A stretch of DNA of 64,000 nucleotides, from positions 124,001 to 188,000 of the forward strand of contig NHNY01000007.1 of assembly GCA_002786065.1 (NCBI GenBank), given 5' to 3'. Positions 10,646 through 21,703 of this stretch are shown here, in pieces. The position numbers and the translations under genes are program-made. The notes under the pieces are model-generated. The model saw only the letters and a list, made by a program, of their open reading frames with translations. It was not told the DNA's origin and ran no database searches. Every line of letters starts with the position of its first letter. Position 1 is the first letter of the stretch. This DNA comes from Microcyclospora pomicola. Its lineage: Eukaryota > Ascomycota > Dothideomycetes > Capnodiales.

Positions 10646-12586
10646 ATGGCATTCAACATCGCCAACAACAAAGATCGCATCGGGATATGTCTCAATATCC
10701 TCAAATTCTCCCACGCAACTACATCCAGCAACCCTAGTTCCACTGCTTGGACTCACTTGACCGCAGTTGATCTCCATGTGTTTATTGACGGACCTCAGAG
10801 CTTAACGCCAATGTGCCTCAAAGTGCTGCACGGCAATACTTGCATCGTAAGCCTGCCAAGGCGAAACTGTAGAACAGCTTAGCCGTTCTAACATAGATCT
10901 TCAGGAGCAAGTTGAACTCAGCGATCTGATCGATGCCACTGTGAATACCAGACGAGCTGCAGCGCAAGCTCAGAATGCTCCAGCCTTCGACCAGCATTCC
11001 GTCTACGCCATTGCTAGTGATTCGCGCCTGGCATTGCGATATCACTTACCGGACGGTCGTGTAGGTTGCTACTACCTTCAGCTTCCTAGTCATACTAACC
11101 ACCGTTGTAGCAAAGGCGCATTCAATTCAACATGAAGAGCCCTTCGGACACTGAGCAGTTGGCATCCTTATTCAAGCGTCGTGGCATGGTATTCCAGGAG
11201 CAGAAGTCCGGGAAAGGGAATGTACAGGTCCAGAATGTGAACCTAGCAGCGCAGTCGACGTTCAGTGATCGACAGACACTGCCCTGCCCTGCGAACTCAC
11301 AGGCTATGTACGATGAGTCAAGGCAGCAGGCAAGGACTAGTATTGGCCAACCACCGACCATCGGAGGAGGTGACCCTAATAGTCAGGGTCTCCAAGCGCC
11401 ACAGGCAGGCGGCAATGTGAGTATACGAGTGCCATCATTGTTGGCGGGTGCTACGCGGCAAATGAATTCGCCGACGCTGTCACGAGGAAACTCAGGGTCG
11501 GCTTTGATAGACACGACGCTTGCTGGTCCAGTCATGTCACAGGTCTACCATTCCAGCACAATGCCGCGTCTGCCAATAGGCGAGAAAACTGACGGACGGA
11601 TGACCCCTGGAGGGTTCGTACAGTACAATTCTGAGACTATGCCTGCCAATGGCCTTGCACCACACAGCAGATCAACGGATCAGACACAACGCCAGCATGT
11701 GGATACTCCCTTTCTTGCCACGAATCACCTTCAACACGCAGCAGATGCCAACAAGCAAAACGTGCCCGGGTCCTCAAGTCCAAAGCTCCTTTCATCATCG
11801 TCGTATCTATCCTTCCCTGACACGCTCGAGCACGAAATCCCACCACGTAGAGAGTTACCTTTTGACAAGCGACCGTCGTCGAGTCGACAAAGCGGTAGTG
11901 ACCGATCTGGATCTCGACCCGGGACAGGTAGATTCTCACCTTCGAAGAAATCAGCATCCTCCGTCACAGAGCCGTATTACCCCAGCAGTCCGCCGATGCG
12001 CGAAAGCGAGGCAGCAGCAGCAGCAGCAGCAGAGTACACCCGGCCCAAAACAGCCTCAGCAGCAAAGCGCACGGCGACCACGGCTTTCGGTCCTGCTCCA
12101 CGGCCAAAGACGGCCATTGCACCCAAGCCCGCTCTCGAACCCCCAAAGTTCATCAAGCCACGCGTATCTCCGTTACGACCTGTCGAAACCCAACGCCCCG
12201 ATCCCAAGGACAAGTCGACGGAACGTCCACCCCCACGCATGGACGAGCTGCTCTACGGACGACGTGCAACAACAGAGCAGCCCGCTCGTCTCAGCACACC
12301 TACCGCTGCAGCGCACCCCAGTCCTCAGCCCGCGATGCCACACGGTCCCGCTCCCCTCCAAACAGAACCGCCAGACCCATCACTCCGCTTCGCCGCCGCG
12401 CTCCCCCACGCCACGGATGAGAATTCGCGCGACTGGGCCGGTCTCGATACCTTCGCGGCGCAAAGCGTGGAGGACCGGCACGCCGCGCTCGACGAGTTCA
12501 TGGTGCGGTGCTTGGAGAACCCGGGTTTCGCGCGGTTGTGCGAGGATGTGGAGAAGTGCTGGCGGCGGGTCGCGTTGGGGTTGTGA
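10646..12586 (+). CDS. Rec114-like candidate: N-terminal beta domain, disordered middle, C-terminal helices
   Basis: Three exons (10646-10846, 10905-11060, 11111-12586) give 610 residues; both introns are phase 0 with CTAAC-type branch points. Residues 1-130 form an alternating beta-strand pattern (VDLHVFIDG, LRYHLPDGR, RRIQFNMKS, then an SDTEQLASLFKRRGM helix) like a PH-type domain. About 400 residues of low-complexity Ser/Pro/Arg sequence follow, including a polyalanine run coded by (GCA)7. The last 60 residues are helical: SVEDRHAALDEFMVRCLENPGFARLCEDVEKCWRRVAL. This architecture, PH-like domain plus disordered linker plus short C-terminal helical module, is that of Rec114, which with Mei4 and Mer2 activates Spo11 for meiotic double-strand breaks. 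The assignment is inference from architecture and a remembered C-terminal resemblance. The alternative is an unrelated fungal protein of unknown function. Confidence 0.55.
12011..12032 (+). repeat. (GCA)7 microsatellite in coding sequence
   Basis: A perfect run of seven GCA units plus one extra AG-adjacent base. It codes for alanines in the disordered linker of the Rec114-like candidate, so length changes would add or remove single alanines without frameshift. Confidence 0.85.
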
Positions 12587-12991
12587 TGTAAGATGGAGCT
12601 GAGTGATGTAGCTGCAAGGCGGGTTAGAAAAGAGAAAGGTGAAGACTTCGCTTTGTTGGTTGCTTTCAATTGTTCGGGAGAGTGAAAGGGGCGATTTTCG
12701 TGGTAAATCTAGCTTGATGATGAGAGTTCGAGCTGAAAGTGTTGTTATGGATCAAGACTGTCTCTGTATTCTGATTTCTTTCGCTAGAATCAAAGAGCAT
12801 CTACGCAATCCACGAGACACGTAATTGAACGTAGCGGATCTCCTGATTCTGCCCTCTAGGACATAGCGAGAAATCTCACAGCTTCAGCTCTCATTTCAGC
12901 TGGCACTCAATAATCTATCATATATCATTTCATCATTTCGGCATAAATCCCCACCCATGTCCACATCGACACAGGTCACAAACGGGCAGGA
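12587..12991. other. convergent 3' intergenic region
   Basis: About 405 bp between the tails of the Rec114-like gene (+) and the SIS-domain gene (-). A+T-rich stretches near 12,900-12,950 (CTATCATATATCATTTCATCATTT) fit 3' ends. No gene seen. Confidence 0.5.
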
Positions 12992-14043
12992 TCATCGATC
13001 ATCGCTGCCCGAGATACTCGGACTCGGTAACTCGAGCAGCGCAATCTGCTCCGTTTCCAGCTTTCCCGTCACATCCCCCTCCTGCAGCTTCTCCAATTCC
13101 GCCTTGACGGTAATCCCAATCGCGCCCCCGGGATGGTTTCGCTTGAACACGCCGCTCATTTCTCGCCCGGCATGGCTGTGCAGCTCCCCCGCGATGGTCA
13201 GGACGAGCATGTCGCCGACCGCGAGCGCGACGGTCGTGCTGGTCGTCGGCGCCGAGACGCCGAAGGACGTCTCCTCCGTCTCGGGGATCGGGGTCGGGAT
13301 CAGGATGCCGTCGGGGCGCGCGGCGAGGAGGGCGCAGTCGGCGAAGCAGGTCGGGGCGGACATGCTGAGGAGTTGGGTGGAGGCGGGAATGTGCGGGAGC
13401 AGGTTGAGCAGTTCGGGGGTGCGGCCGGAGAAGGAGACGAAGAGGATTACGTCGTGCTGTGAGGTGAGAAGTGATATTAGTGGTTGTTTCAGGAGATTCA
13501 GACGAAGTCCGTTCTTGCAGAGAAAGGGAGACGAAAGGAAATGCATACCTCATGAATATCTCCAAGATCTCCATGGGCAGCTTCACACGCGTGCATGAAG
13601 CTCGCCCGCACGCCGAGACTCTTACAAGTGGCCGTCAGCTTCTGCGCGATGTAGGCGCTCTTGCCCACACCGCAGGTGATGAGCTTGCCGCCTCGCTTCT
13701 GCGCGTGCAGCACGGCCTGCACCGCAGCAGACAGACTCGATCGTGCGAAATGGTTGGTCTCATAGAGGGTGGTGATGGCGGCCAGCGCTCTTGATTCGGT
13801 GAGGAGGACATGTGTGGCACGAGAAAGGAGGGAGTCTGGCGGAGGCGAGGAGGGGCACTTCTTGACGCGTTTGACGTCTTTGGTTCTAGCTTTGTCTTCC
13901 ATGTAGTCGCTGTCGCTGGAGGGGGGGGTCGTCAGATCGAGCGGAGGGACTTCTCCCAAGCTCGAGCTGGCGAGACTGCCAGATCCATGTCGTTTGCGTT
14001 TGGCATGTCGTGGGTGCGAGCCGGTCATTGTGCTGGAGGTCAT
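12992..14043 (-). CDS. SIS-domain sugar-phosphate isomerase (KdsD/KpsF/GutQ type)
   Basis: Two exons (14043-13549 and 13456-12992) join in phase 0 across a 92-bp intron and give 319 residues. The start is the ATG at 14043; further upstream the frame has only a GTG. A basic, serine-rich N-terminal 70 residues (KRKRHGSGS) may be a nuclear or disordered extension. The SIS core follows: GGKLITCGVGKSAYIAQKL, then the exon junction at GDIHE/HDVILFVSFSGRTPELLNLL. The tail carries MSGVFKRNHPGGAIG, the HPGGALG signature of arabinose-5-phosphate isomerases. Bacterial KdsD has two C-terminal CBS domains; this protein has none. Bacterial relatives interconvert ribulose 5-phosphate and arabinose 5-phosphate. 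Fungi make no lipopolysaccharide, so the physiological substrate here is open. Confidence 0.82.
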
Positions 14044-15592
14044 ATCTAACGTGCAGAAGGGAAGTGACAGGAACGAGTTCGCGAGCTCGACGAAGGTAGC
14101 AAGCTGCAAGATATGAACGAAAGGAAACACGAGCTCTTGACGACCGGCATTTCAAGTCCCCGCGACCGACGACATGGCGTGCCAGGCCGATACGAAACAA
14201 ATAGATGATGCGATCAAACCTACGGTCCTTGGATACATAGATACACTCCCGGCCGCCCCACGAATGAGAAGACCCGGCGCGCGACGGTCTGGGCTCGTCA
14301 TCCGCGTCCAGCAGATGCTAATGCCATGGAGGCCTAGTGTTCCCAGATCCGGGGGCCTCCGTGGTGAAGGATGGCAGATGGCGAGCAGAAAAGGTGGCAT
14401 CGGTCGGTAAGAATAGGCCAGCTAAGATGGAGCTTGGGGAGAGGTTGAGATGGCAGGGTGGAGTTGGACGCGGGTTGAGTGGCTCGAAAACAGACCGGGG
14501 CCCAAGACCGCGTACAGCCGCCGCCGCCGCCGTCACCTCGCTGGCTTGGTAGACAGGGTGGAAACTGGCGGGGAGTATGTAATAGAGTAGCAAATCGGAC
14601 CGCGAAAGGCGTTCGTCTAGCACTGCGCCTCGTCATCGATTATGTGACCACTGACGATGTTTCCAGCCGACGACTCTGGCGGTCGATCGAGAAAAGCCGC
14701 GAAATTGTCAGCCGCCGAGGCGATGGCGCCAGAATTGCTGGCTGAGCCTGGCAGACTAGGTAGGTCGACTGCATCTTGGTCTTATCTTAGCGGGGAGACG
14801 TTAATGCATGCGATCGGTACAGAAGTTGGAAGGTCGGGAGGAGTCGTAAGGTGTTGTTGGTGGAAGAGAAGGACGTCGATCAAGAAGCTGAGCTGTCGGT
14901 GCTAGTCGCAAGGCTCACCGACTTATGCAGGCACACGCACATGCACGACAGATCTCTAATTGCAGAGACCACGTGCCTTGCAGATTGGCGTCGGTCGCGC
15001 TTCATCTTGTTCTTGCTATCAGAGAGTGCTGTGTCGCAGTATCTGGGTTGGCAGGGATGAAAATAGGCATTGGATGGCCTCTGCCTCATTCCCGTCAGCC
15101 TTCCGCAATGAGAACATGCTGGTGTTGACGTGTACTGCTCGTGGCGAGGCACAGCAGCATCAACAAGGGTGACGATGGAAAGAGAGAGAGTATGGAAGCA
15201 GTCCAAACAATATGGAATGTACTGGATGAATTGGCCAAGAACACCTATGGACAACGCTCGAGACCGAATGAACTCGCTGTACACATGACCCAGGCACAAT
15301 GTGAAATGTGAAGGAAGAACGAAACCGTCCATTCCCTCGTTGACAGTAGGTCTTCGTCATTACTGTCTGCAGTCAATAGGTCAGCGAAGTCACCTGCCAG
15401 AACAAAAATGGCAACGACGACGTACTTATCAGGGTTCGCGAAGGTGAGAGCAGAGTATGAGAGCATTATGCCATGACCAGAACATGGAGTATACAGCGGA
15501 TCTGGCTAATGGTCAGTAGAGATCATGAATCATGAAGGCCAGAAGACACTTACCAGTAAGCATCAACATCAACATCATCAAGCTTCAACCGT
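14044..15592. other. 1.5-kb intergenic stretch, no gene recognised
   Basis: It lies upstream of the SIS gene and downstream of the single-pass membrane protein gene. The open frames are short, overlap on both strands and carry no family motif. A (GCC)n-like run lies near 14518-14532. The region is large for this window, so an unrecognised small or non-coding gene is possible. Confidence 0.4.
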
Positions 15593-16342
15593 TCACACCC
15601 GTGGTGCTTCCTGGACCACCAAGCCCGATCGATCCGACGCTGTCTGAGGCTGCTCGACGACCGTGGAAGTAGTCCCGCTTGCTTTCGGATCAACAGTTTG
15701 GTTTGTAGTGCCGGTTGATGATGCTTGGGCGGGGTCCGTCATCGATGAGCCAGCAGCACCAGTGACTGTAGATGCATCACCAGCGCTGACAGGAGTGACC
15801 ACAGTCTGTCCTCCATTCGCGTCAGAGACAATCACCGCAGGATTTGCTGCAGCTGCAGTATTGCCAGCAGATCCTGAGGGGGTAGAGGTGACGATGACTT
15901 CCTGGCCAGATCCATTCGAGGCCGGGGTGACCATCACAACAGGAGTGCCCGACATCTTCTCCGAGACCACGGCAGGATTCCCTGAGGCGGTACCACTTCC
16001 CGAGCCCGAACCACCTGCTCCGGTGGCTTGCATCTCCTCGATCTGCTCCTCTGCTGCTCTGAGCTTGCGCTGAGTCTTGCGGAGACGATGATGCATGAAC
16101 ATAGCCCAGAACATGGACGCGAGTGCCAGGGCCAGGAGAACAGCAACAGGAACCCACAAGTGACGGTTTTTCCAATGTTGAGTCGGGTCGCCCGAGGTGA
16201 TATTCACGGTCTCATTCACGGTGTCGGTGCATGTCGGCTTGGGGCTTGTGGTATTATGGTAGACCACTGGGCTGCTGGAAGATGTGGCGTTGTACGACGG
16301 TGCGCTGTATGACGTTGGGCTGGCGAGGAAGATTGGAGCCAT
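15593..16342 (-). CDS. single-pass membrane protein with glycosylatable N-terminus, function unknown
   Basis: A single-exon protein of 249 residues that I do not recognise. Residues 1-60 are rich in Ser, Thr, Pro and Asn, with N-glycosylation sequons in NATS, NTTS, NETV and NITS. One hydrophobic helix follows (VPVAVLLALALASMFWAMF, about 63-82), then a basic stop-transfer and a short coiled coil (HRLRKTQRKLRAAEEQIEEM). The remaining 140 residues are Gly/Ser/Thr/Ala-rich low complexity. There is no cleavable signal peptide, so the protein is probably type III (N-terminus outside) with a cytoplasmic low-complexity tail. The layout resembles small Mid2/Wsc-like sensor proteins, but no WSC cysteine domain is present, so this remains a resemblance of layout only. 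Confidence 0.65.
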   Translation of the reverse strand: MAPIFLASPTSYSAPSYNATSSSSPVVYHNTTSPKPTCTDTVNETVNITSGDPTQHWKNRHLWVPVAVLLALALASMFWAMFMHHRLRKTQRKLRAAEEQIEEMQATGAGGSGSGSGTASGNPAVVSEKMSGTPVVMVTPASNGSGQEVIVTSTPSGSAGNTAAAANPAVIVSDANGGQTVVTPVSAGDASTVTGAAGSSMTDPAQASSTGTTNQTVDPKASGTTSTVVEQPQTASDRSGLVVQEAPRV

Positions 16343-16883
16343 GGCTTCGTGATGCGGACTGAGTACAGATGAACTCGGTTGGAATGGTTATGAATGCTGC
16401 CAAAAATTGGTAGCAGTTGTCAGTCAAATGTGAGCAAATGAGTCGAGTGGTGGGGAAGCTCACTGATTGACTGCGAATGGAATGGAGATGCTGGAGAGCG
16501 TTGCTGGCCGTGATGGGTGATAGAATGCTTGAAATGATGAAAGCTGTGAATGGAGTGGCAGAGGTGAAATGGTTGGAATACAGCGAGGTGAGATAGGCAT
16601 GTAAACAGAAGCTGGACGATATAGCGCTTTCCCGTCAGCATGTTACATTCGAGGGAAGTTCATACCGTAGTAGGACCACCTCACAAGGGCAGGTTCGCCG
16701 CAAAGCAGGAATCGATGGACTGACAAGCTGAGCAGGGGAAATCGTGCATGGCTCGCGTGTACACGTCCAATACAGGATCGATATCGCGGTCGTAATTTGC
16801 ATACATCGTTATAGACTCTGGCAGCAAGGAGCATTTCACGGCGTCGTGAATGCATGTATGATCACAGTGCGATCCTACTTCCA
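16343..16883. other. intergenic, minus-strand promoter region
   Basis: About 540 bp between the start of the single-pass membrane protein gene and the stop of RAP1, both on the minus strand. It must hold the membrane-protein promoter and the RAP1 3' end. Nothing else seen. Confidence 0.45.
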
Positions 16884-19850
16884 TCACGAATCTCTCCAGT
16901 CTTGGAGGAAACCGAGCCTCGTCCTCACTTCAGCCCATCCATGCTTCTCCTCCGCCTCCCGCAATCCACGGCCAGCTCCCCCCTCGATTGCAGTGTCCTC
17001 TTCCACGCTCCAGATCCCCGGCACGTCGTTGGGGAACCCGCGTCCACTTCGCTCGTCAAAGAGCACAATCTCGGTCAGCTCCGGGCGCATGGACGTGCGT
17101 ATAAGAGCTTGCAAGACAGCAATCTCCGTGAAGCCGTGCCGGATGTTGAGGGTAGTAATGTATTCGTCAACATCGTCGCCTTCCACGAGCCGTACCAGCT
17201 CACCGAGGTTCCGTATGCCCTGCGTCTCTAGCGGAGACTGCGCGTATTGTTGAGGTGGTGTTGGCGCAGGCGGAGGGACTGCAGTGTGGGACAAGTCATC
17301 AGCGTCGCGATCAATGTCTTGCTCATCATCCGCATCACTCGATAGCAATCCATTCTGCCATTCCTCGACACTGCTTCCTCGCGTTTGCGACTCTGGGAGA
17401 TGACCTAGAATTTCACCAGCAGACTGATGAGGTCTTGCTTCAACAACGGATCCAAGTGAAGAGTGATCGTCGTTCGAATCAGGGGGAGGCGGTATGTCCA
17501 GATCAAGCGCTTGTGTTTCCATATTAAGGATGTCCTGCGTTTCAAGAGTTCTTGGTCTCATATTGCGCCTCAAGTTGCTACCATCTTGGTCGCGTGATTT
17601 ATGTCCAGCCTCGAATCCTTCATGTTTGTGGCGACCGAGAGGATCATCATCATAAAGACGGTCGGAATGTGCTACTTCTGCAGTGTTATCCTCATATGAT
17701 GCTGTGTGGTCATTGTAGTCGCTACGAAACACTTCGGCATTCTGGTTTCCCGGCACCTTACGAGAACGCTCAAACCGTGAGACGGGAGATGTCATTTTGA
17801 GTGGCGATGAAAGCTCAAAGCCTCCTTCAGGTTCGACCACAGTAAGATCGACATCCACTTCGTCGCTGTCATATTCGACACCCGTCCCCGCAAACTCTCC
17901 CCCATCATACGTGCTACGAGCGGTGACATATGGCCTATCATCACCATGGGTCTGACGTTTGATCTCGGATGTATAGATCGAGTTTTCTTTCTCGACAGCT
18001 GAATTCGCCATATCGAGCGTATCAGGCCATAGAATGCTATCCTCACCGCCAACGTCAATTTCCTGTTGAGAAGACATTGGCAGATCCGATACTATTGCTT
18101 GCTCGGCCAAGTCGGAGTCAAGGGGTTGCATCGTCTGGCTGTTGGTATAGTCCATGAGATCCACGCCCGTATCCATGGGAAGGCCCAGGCCATCGTCATC
18201 GATTAGACCCAGATCGGACTCCGGTAGCACATCGTTCTGAGTCGGCTTCAGTAGAGTTATGTGTTCCCCATTACCGAGAGTTGTGCAATCCTGATGGGAA
18301 TGAAGCCTTGTGGCCGTGGGAAGAGCACCGATCTCTTCCTGTTCCTGGATGGCCTGACTCAAGCTATCTTTCTTGGTGAATTTTGACAGATAAGAGACGA
18401 ATGCCTCCTGGTCTTGCGACTCGTCGTCTTGTGGTATATCAGACCCTCGGATAGTCGGAATCCGGTTTCCTTGACGATGGCTGAAGAGGTTGGCTTCCGT
18501 TAATTGTGATACTTCCGTTGGTGCGGCTTCGTAAACAGCTTGTGAGTCTGCCTCGCTCTCACCGGTAGACTCACGACGCATTTGCTGATCAGCGGCACGA
18601 TTGAGGTCTGAGGTCGGGACCTCAGGATCGAGAGACTCGGGATCAGCAGCTCTGATGGTCTGTGTATGCGACTCATAGCTCTGCGCCTTATGACTGGGGG
18701 CCTTGATCTCGCGTCTGAATAGCTCTTCCGCATCGCTGATATCTATCGCAGTCGCTGCTTTGGTGCTTGCTTGCGTCTTTTTCGGATCACTCCGCTTACC
18801 ATCGCTCGTGACAACGGGAAAGTGAGGCTCATCCACGGACTCGTCAGCGTCATCGCCACGCTGTCGCTGTTGTGCGGCAATACTGTTATGGGCAGTCGCA
18901 GTGTTATCAGCTGGAATTTCTGCATCGCCCTCGACAGAATTCATATCTGAGACCGAAGTCGGGGAGCTATTTTGTGGAAAGCGTCCATCATCGCACTTGT
19001 GTACAGACTGCTCAAGCTTTGTCTTTGCGGTTTTCACGCTGCCTCGCTTACCCACGTTGTTGACCATGGATTCGCCTGTGTGTTTTCGCTTCTTTGACTC
19101 TTGCCCACTAATTGTTTCCTTTGTCTTATCCTCCGATTCTGCCAGGAACACCGGACGTACATGCTGCTGGTAGAACCTCGCCCACTCCACAGCACTATGC
19201 TGATGCGTACACACCTTGGCGTAAGCACTCCACGCTTCATCCGCTCCATTCTCGTCCATATCCTCAATCGACTCTGCATAACCCAGTAGATCTTTCACAT
19301 CTTCTTGATCGAACCCACCTGGATAACAACCTTCGGGCGGATTGTCGTGGAGCCTTTTGATATAGCGATCGCGCCAAGATTGATAGGTATGTCGTGGATG
19401 TTCGGCCTCAATCTTCTTGTACAGCTCGTTGCCCTTCGCCGGCGCGCCTCGATTTACTGCTCGTTCGACCCATAGATAGAGCATACAATCCTCCTCTGCT
19501 GTGAATGGTGATCGTGTACTCTTTCCAGGAACAACAGAGCCCACAGGCCGGACCGTGCCTTTTACGGGGCCTGCAGCATGATCCGCAAGATCGGGTAGAG
19601 TGCCTTCGCGCAAAGCGGCCTCGATGAAGGTGTAGCTCACACTTCCTGGTGGCGCATCCTTGCGCAGATGGTCGGCGACAGTATAGTCGGCCTGGGCCTC
19701 GAGCTTCAATACACGACCGCCATTGCTTTTCACTTGGCGCACATAGTCGCTCCGTAGTGGTATACGCTGTGTCAAGAAGAATGACAGGCCAGCGAAAAGG
19801 CCTCCAATTGTTGGCGTGTCCTCGTTGGCCTCCGTGATCACGGTAGGCAT
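16884..19850 (-). CDS. RAP1: telomere-binding protein Rap1
   Basis: A single-exon protein of 988 residues starting at the ATG at 19850 (MPTVITEANEDTP); the frame is open upstream only from a GTG. An N-terminal BRCT-type domain lies at about 12-80 (LFAGLSFFLTQRIPLRSDYVRQVKSNGG). A Rap1-type Myb domain follows at about 112-172 (SPFTAEEDCMLYLWVERAV, GNELYKKIEAEHPRHTYQSWRDRYIKRL). A very long acidic, disordered middle precedes the C-terminal RCT-like domain (LVRLVEGDDVDEYITTL to RTRLGFLQDWR). Within it, FPNDVPGIWSVEEDTAIEGG matches the 'GIWT.EDD..L.GG' pattern typical of Pezizomycotina and fission-yeast-like Rap1. Rap1 sits in shelterin and controls telomere length and silencing. With one Myb domain it probably joins telomeres through a partner, as in fission yeast and animals, not by direct binding as in budding yeast; that is inference. 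Confidence 0.92.
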   Translation of the reverse strand: MPTVITEANEDTPTIGGLFAGLSFFLTQRIPLRSDYVRQVKSNGGRVLKLEAQADYTVADHLRKDAPPGSVSYTFIEAALREGTLPDLADHAAGPVKGTVRPVGSVVPGKSTRSPFTAEEDCMLYLWVERAVNRGAPAKGNELYKKIEAEHPRHTYQSWRDRYIKRLHDNPPEGCYPGGFDQEDVKDLLGYAESIEDMDENGADEAWSAYAKVCTHQHSAVEWARFYQQHVRPVFLAESEDKTKETISGQESKKRKHTGESMVNNVGKRGSVKTAKTKLEQSVHKCDDGRFPQNSSPTSVSDMNSVEGDAEIPADNTATAHNSIAAQQRQRGDDADESVDEPHFPVVTSDGKRSDPKKTQASTKAATAIDISDAEELFRREIKAPSHKAQSYESHTQTIRAADPESLDPEVPTSDLNRAADQQMRRESTGESEADSQAVYEAAPTEVSQLTEANLFSHRQGNRIPTIRGSDIPQDDESQDQEAFVSYLSKFTKKDSLSQAIQEQEEIGALPTATRLHSHQDCTTLGNGEHITLLKPTQNDVLPESDLGLIDDDGLGLPMDTGVDLMDYTNSQTMQPLDSDLAEQAIVSDLPMSSQQEIDVGGEDSILWPDTLDMANSAVEKENSIYTSEIKRQTHGDDRPYVTARSTYDGGEFAGTGVEYDSDEVDVDLTVVEPEGGFELSSPLKMTSPVSRFERSRKVPGNQNAEVFRSDYNDHTASYEDNTAEVAHSDRLYDDDPLGRHKHEGFEAGHKSRDQDGSNLRRNMRPRTLETQDILNMETQALDLDIPPPPDSNDDHSSLGSVVEARPHQSAGEILGHLPESQTRGSSVEEWQNGLLSSDADDEQDIDRDADDLSHTAVPPPAPTPPQQYAQSPLETQGIRNLGELVRLVEGDDVDEYITTLNIRHGFTEIAVLQALIRTSMRPELTEIVLFDERSGRGFPNDVPGIWSVEEDTAIEGGAGRGLREAEEKHGWAEVRTRLGFLQDWRDS

Positions 19851-20280
19851 GGTTTGTGAGGACTCCGTGCTGTTCGCAACAATCGAACCAGCGCTGCGAG
19901 GCTTCACTCTATGCAGTGGTGTACGGGAAACGCCAACCTTACACGAGATCGCGACATGTCACGTGCTCGATCTTGCGATCACTTTACCATATTCATGCAG
20001 GAATGACAACGTGGTGTAGACGGCTGGACAGTTGGGTGCTATGTCTTCTCAGTATCTCTCCTACGACTATCCCATCGTGTAGAATGAGCGCGCTATTGAT
20101 CATAAGTTCGCCTGAGACCTTCCACTGACCAAAGCATGGCAATGGAAGCATGCCAAAATGGAAGCCTCAGGCCAAATATGCTGCTCATCCTCGACTACAA
20201 ACTTGACATGAAACAGATCTACACATAGTCAACATCAACTGCTTGAGGTGCTCGGCGATTGGAATGATCTTCCTCACGAT
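19851..20280. promoter_or_regulatory. shared divergent promoter RAP1 / SWF1
   Basis: About 430 bp between the start codons of two divergent genes. No TATA box is obvious. It contains TGTCACGTG at 19953-19961, a CACGTG E-box core of the type bound by Cbf1/USF-like bHLH factors. Regulation by such a factor is inference. Confidence 0.4.
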
Positions 20281-21547
20281 ATGTCGGCTCTCCGAAGTCT
20301 TGCTCTCGCTATACTTGGGCTCTCGTTGTTCACGTTCGTAGTGCTGTTCGGCCAGCTGCCTGCATTACGGAAAACCCCCATCGGCTGGCTGCAGCGAGCG
20401 CTGTGTATCAAAGTACCAAATGGCCTGAGATATGTCGACGCAAAGTTGACGGGCGGCAAGATCAGTAGCCGGACCGAGAGATTCGGGCATTACCTGTTTT
20501 ACGAGAAGAATCCAGCTGTCCTGGTATGCTGCAACAATCCATGTCATGACTGCTCTCGCTTACCTCTCATCACAGATCATATTCTTGGTCATATTGACTG
20601 GAGCCGCAGGCCTGTTTCTCTGGAATGGTCTCCACCGCTTGCCGTTGACTCTCGCGGTGCCAATCCCACTCTTTCTGGCGCCTCCATATATCTTCACATA
20701 TCTCACCGTGACAGCAAAGTCACTTTACATTGTGCCTTCAAACCACGCAGAGCGCTCTCAGGACTACCCTTACGACCATGTCCTCTTCCGTCCCAACACT
20801 TACTGCCGGACTTGCAACTTCACGAAGCCTGCACGTTCCAAGCACTGCAGCTTATGTAATGTATGCGTTGCGGCCTGCGATCATCATTGTCCCTGGGTGC
20901 ACAACTGTGTAGGGCGTGGGAATTACCGTTATTTCCTTGCGTTACTCTTGAGCCTCGGCTTCCTCCAGATCTACGGCTCGTACATGTGCTGGTTCATCTT
21001 ACAGCCCTACTTCAACAAAGGCCGAAGCAGAACGCTCACCAGCAGCGGCTTCTGGACAAGTCTTGGCAATGGCTTGGTGTACGCCGTCAATGCAGGTGGT
21101 CTTTCGATAGCTGGAGTCGGAATGCTTGCTGCCGCGACTGCTGCCTTGCCCTTTGGCTTATTTGCGTATCACTGCTACTTGATATGGGCGGGTATGACAA
21201 CGAACGAGTCGCAGAAATGGTCCGATTTTCAGCTTGACATGAAAGATGGAATTGTCTTCAAGACCAATAGAGACAAGTTGATACGGCATAATAATCTGCG
21301 AGAGCAGAGTCAAGGATTCTCGATTGATGAACAGGTAGACGGGTACAATCCTGCGCTTACTGTTGACGATGAAGACCATGTCCGCTGGCCTGTGACCAGT
21401 GACCAAATCGTCGTCAGCACAATGGATGGCAAACTTCCACATGGACAGGAAAAGCTATGGACTCAGATTTGGGGATTGTATGAAGTCGACAATATCTACG
21501 ATCTGGGCGGATGGGAGAATCTGATGCAGATCCTGCGTGGTCAGTGA
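20281..21547 (+). CDS. SWF1: palmitoyltransferase Swf1 (DHHC family)
   Basis: Two exons (20281-20523 and 20576-21547) join in phase 0 across a 52-bp intron and give 404 residues. Two N-terminal membrane helices ([21 protein letters not shown] and [16 protein letters not shown]) precede a third ([18 protein letters not shown]). The DHHC cysteine-rich domain then reads [22 protein letters not shown]...[19 protein letters not shown], with the catalytic DHHC at about 182-185. Two further helices and a soluble C-terminal tail follow. The short pre-DHHC region and [11 protein letters not shown] pattern are those of Swf1. In yeast Swf1 palmitoylates cysteines next to transmembrane segments of SNAREs such as Tlg1, Snc1 and Syn8 in the ER. 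The gene is divergent from RAP1. Confidence 0.9.
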
Positions 21548-21703
21548 ACTCGTACATATTCCGATTCTTTCGTTCTAAAGGTCTATTCACATATCGTACG
21601 AATCATGATTCGCTGTACAAAGATTATGCGAATCGAACGACGCTTCCAGCGCTTCAACCCTACACGTCAAGCATAGTCCTGACGGCTTTATGATCCAAGA
21701 CTA

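Noticed and set aside
12999-13586. 195-codon Arg/Pro-rich frame on the minus strand
   Set aside because: It is a shifted reading of the SIS-domain gene; the other frame holds the isomerase motifs.
14880-15332. 150-codon cysteine-containing frame on the minus strand
   Set aside because: Cysteines are scattered with no spacing pattern, no signal peptide, and overlapping frames on the other strand are as long.
19850-19907. N-terminal extension of Rap1
   Set aside because: The extension opens with GTG, not ATG; the first ATG at 19850 sits just before the BRCT-type domain.
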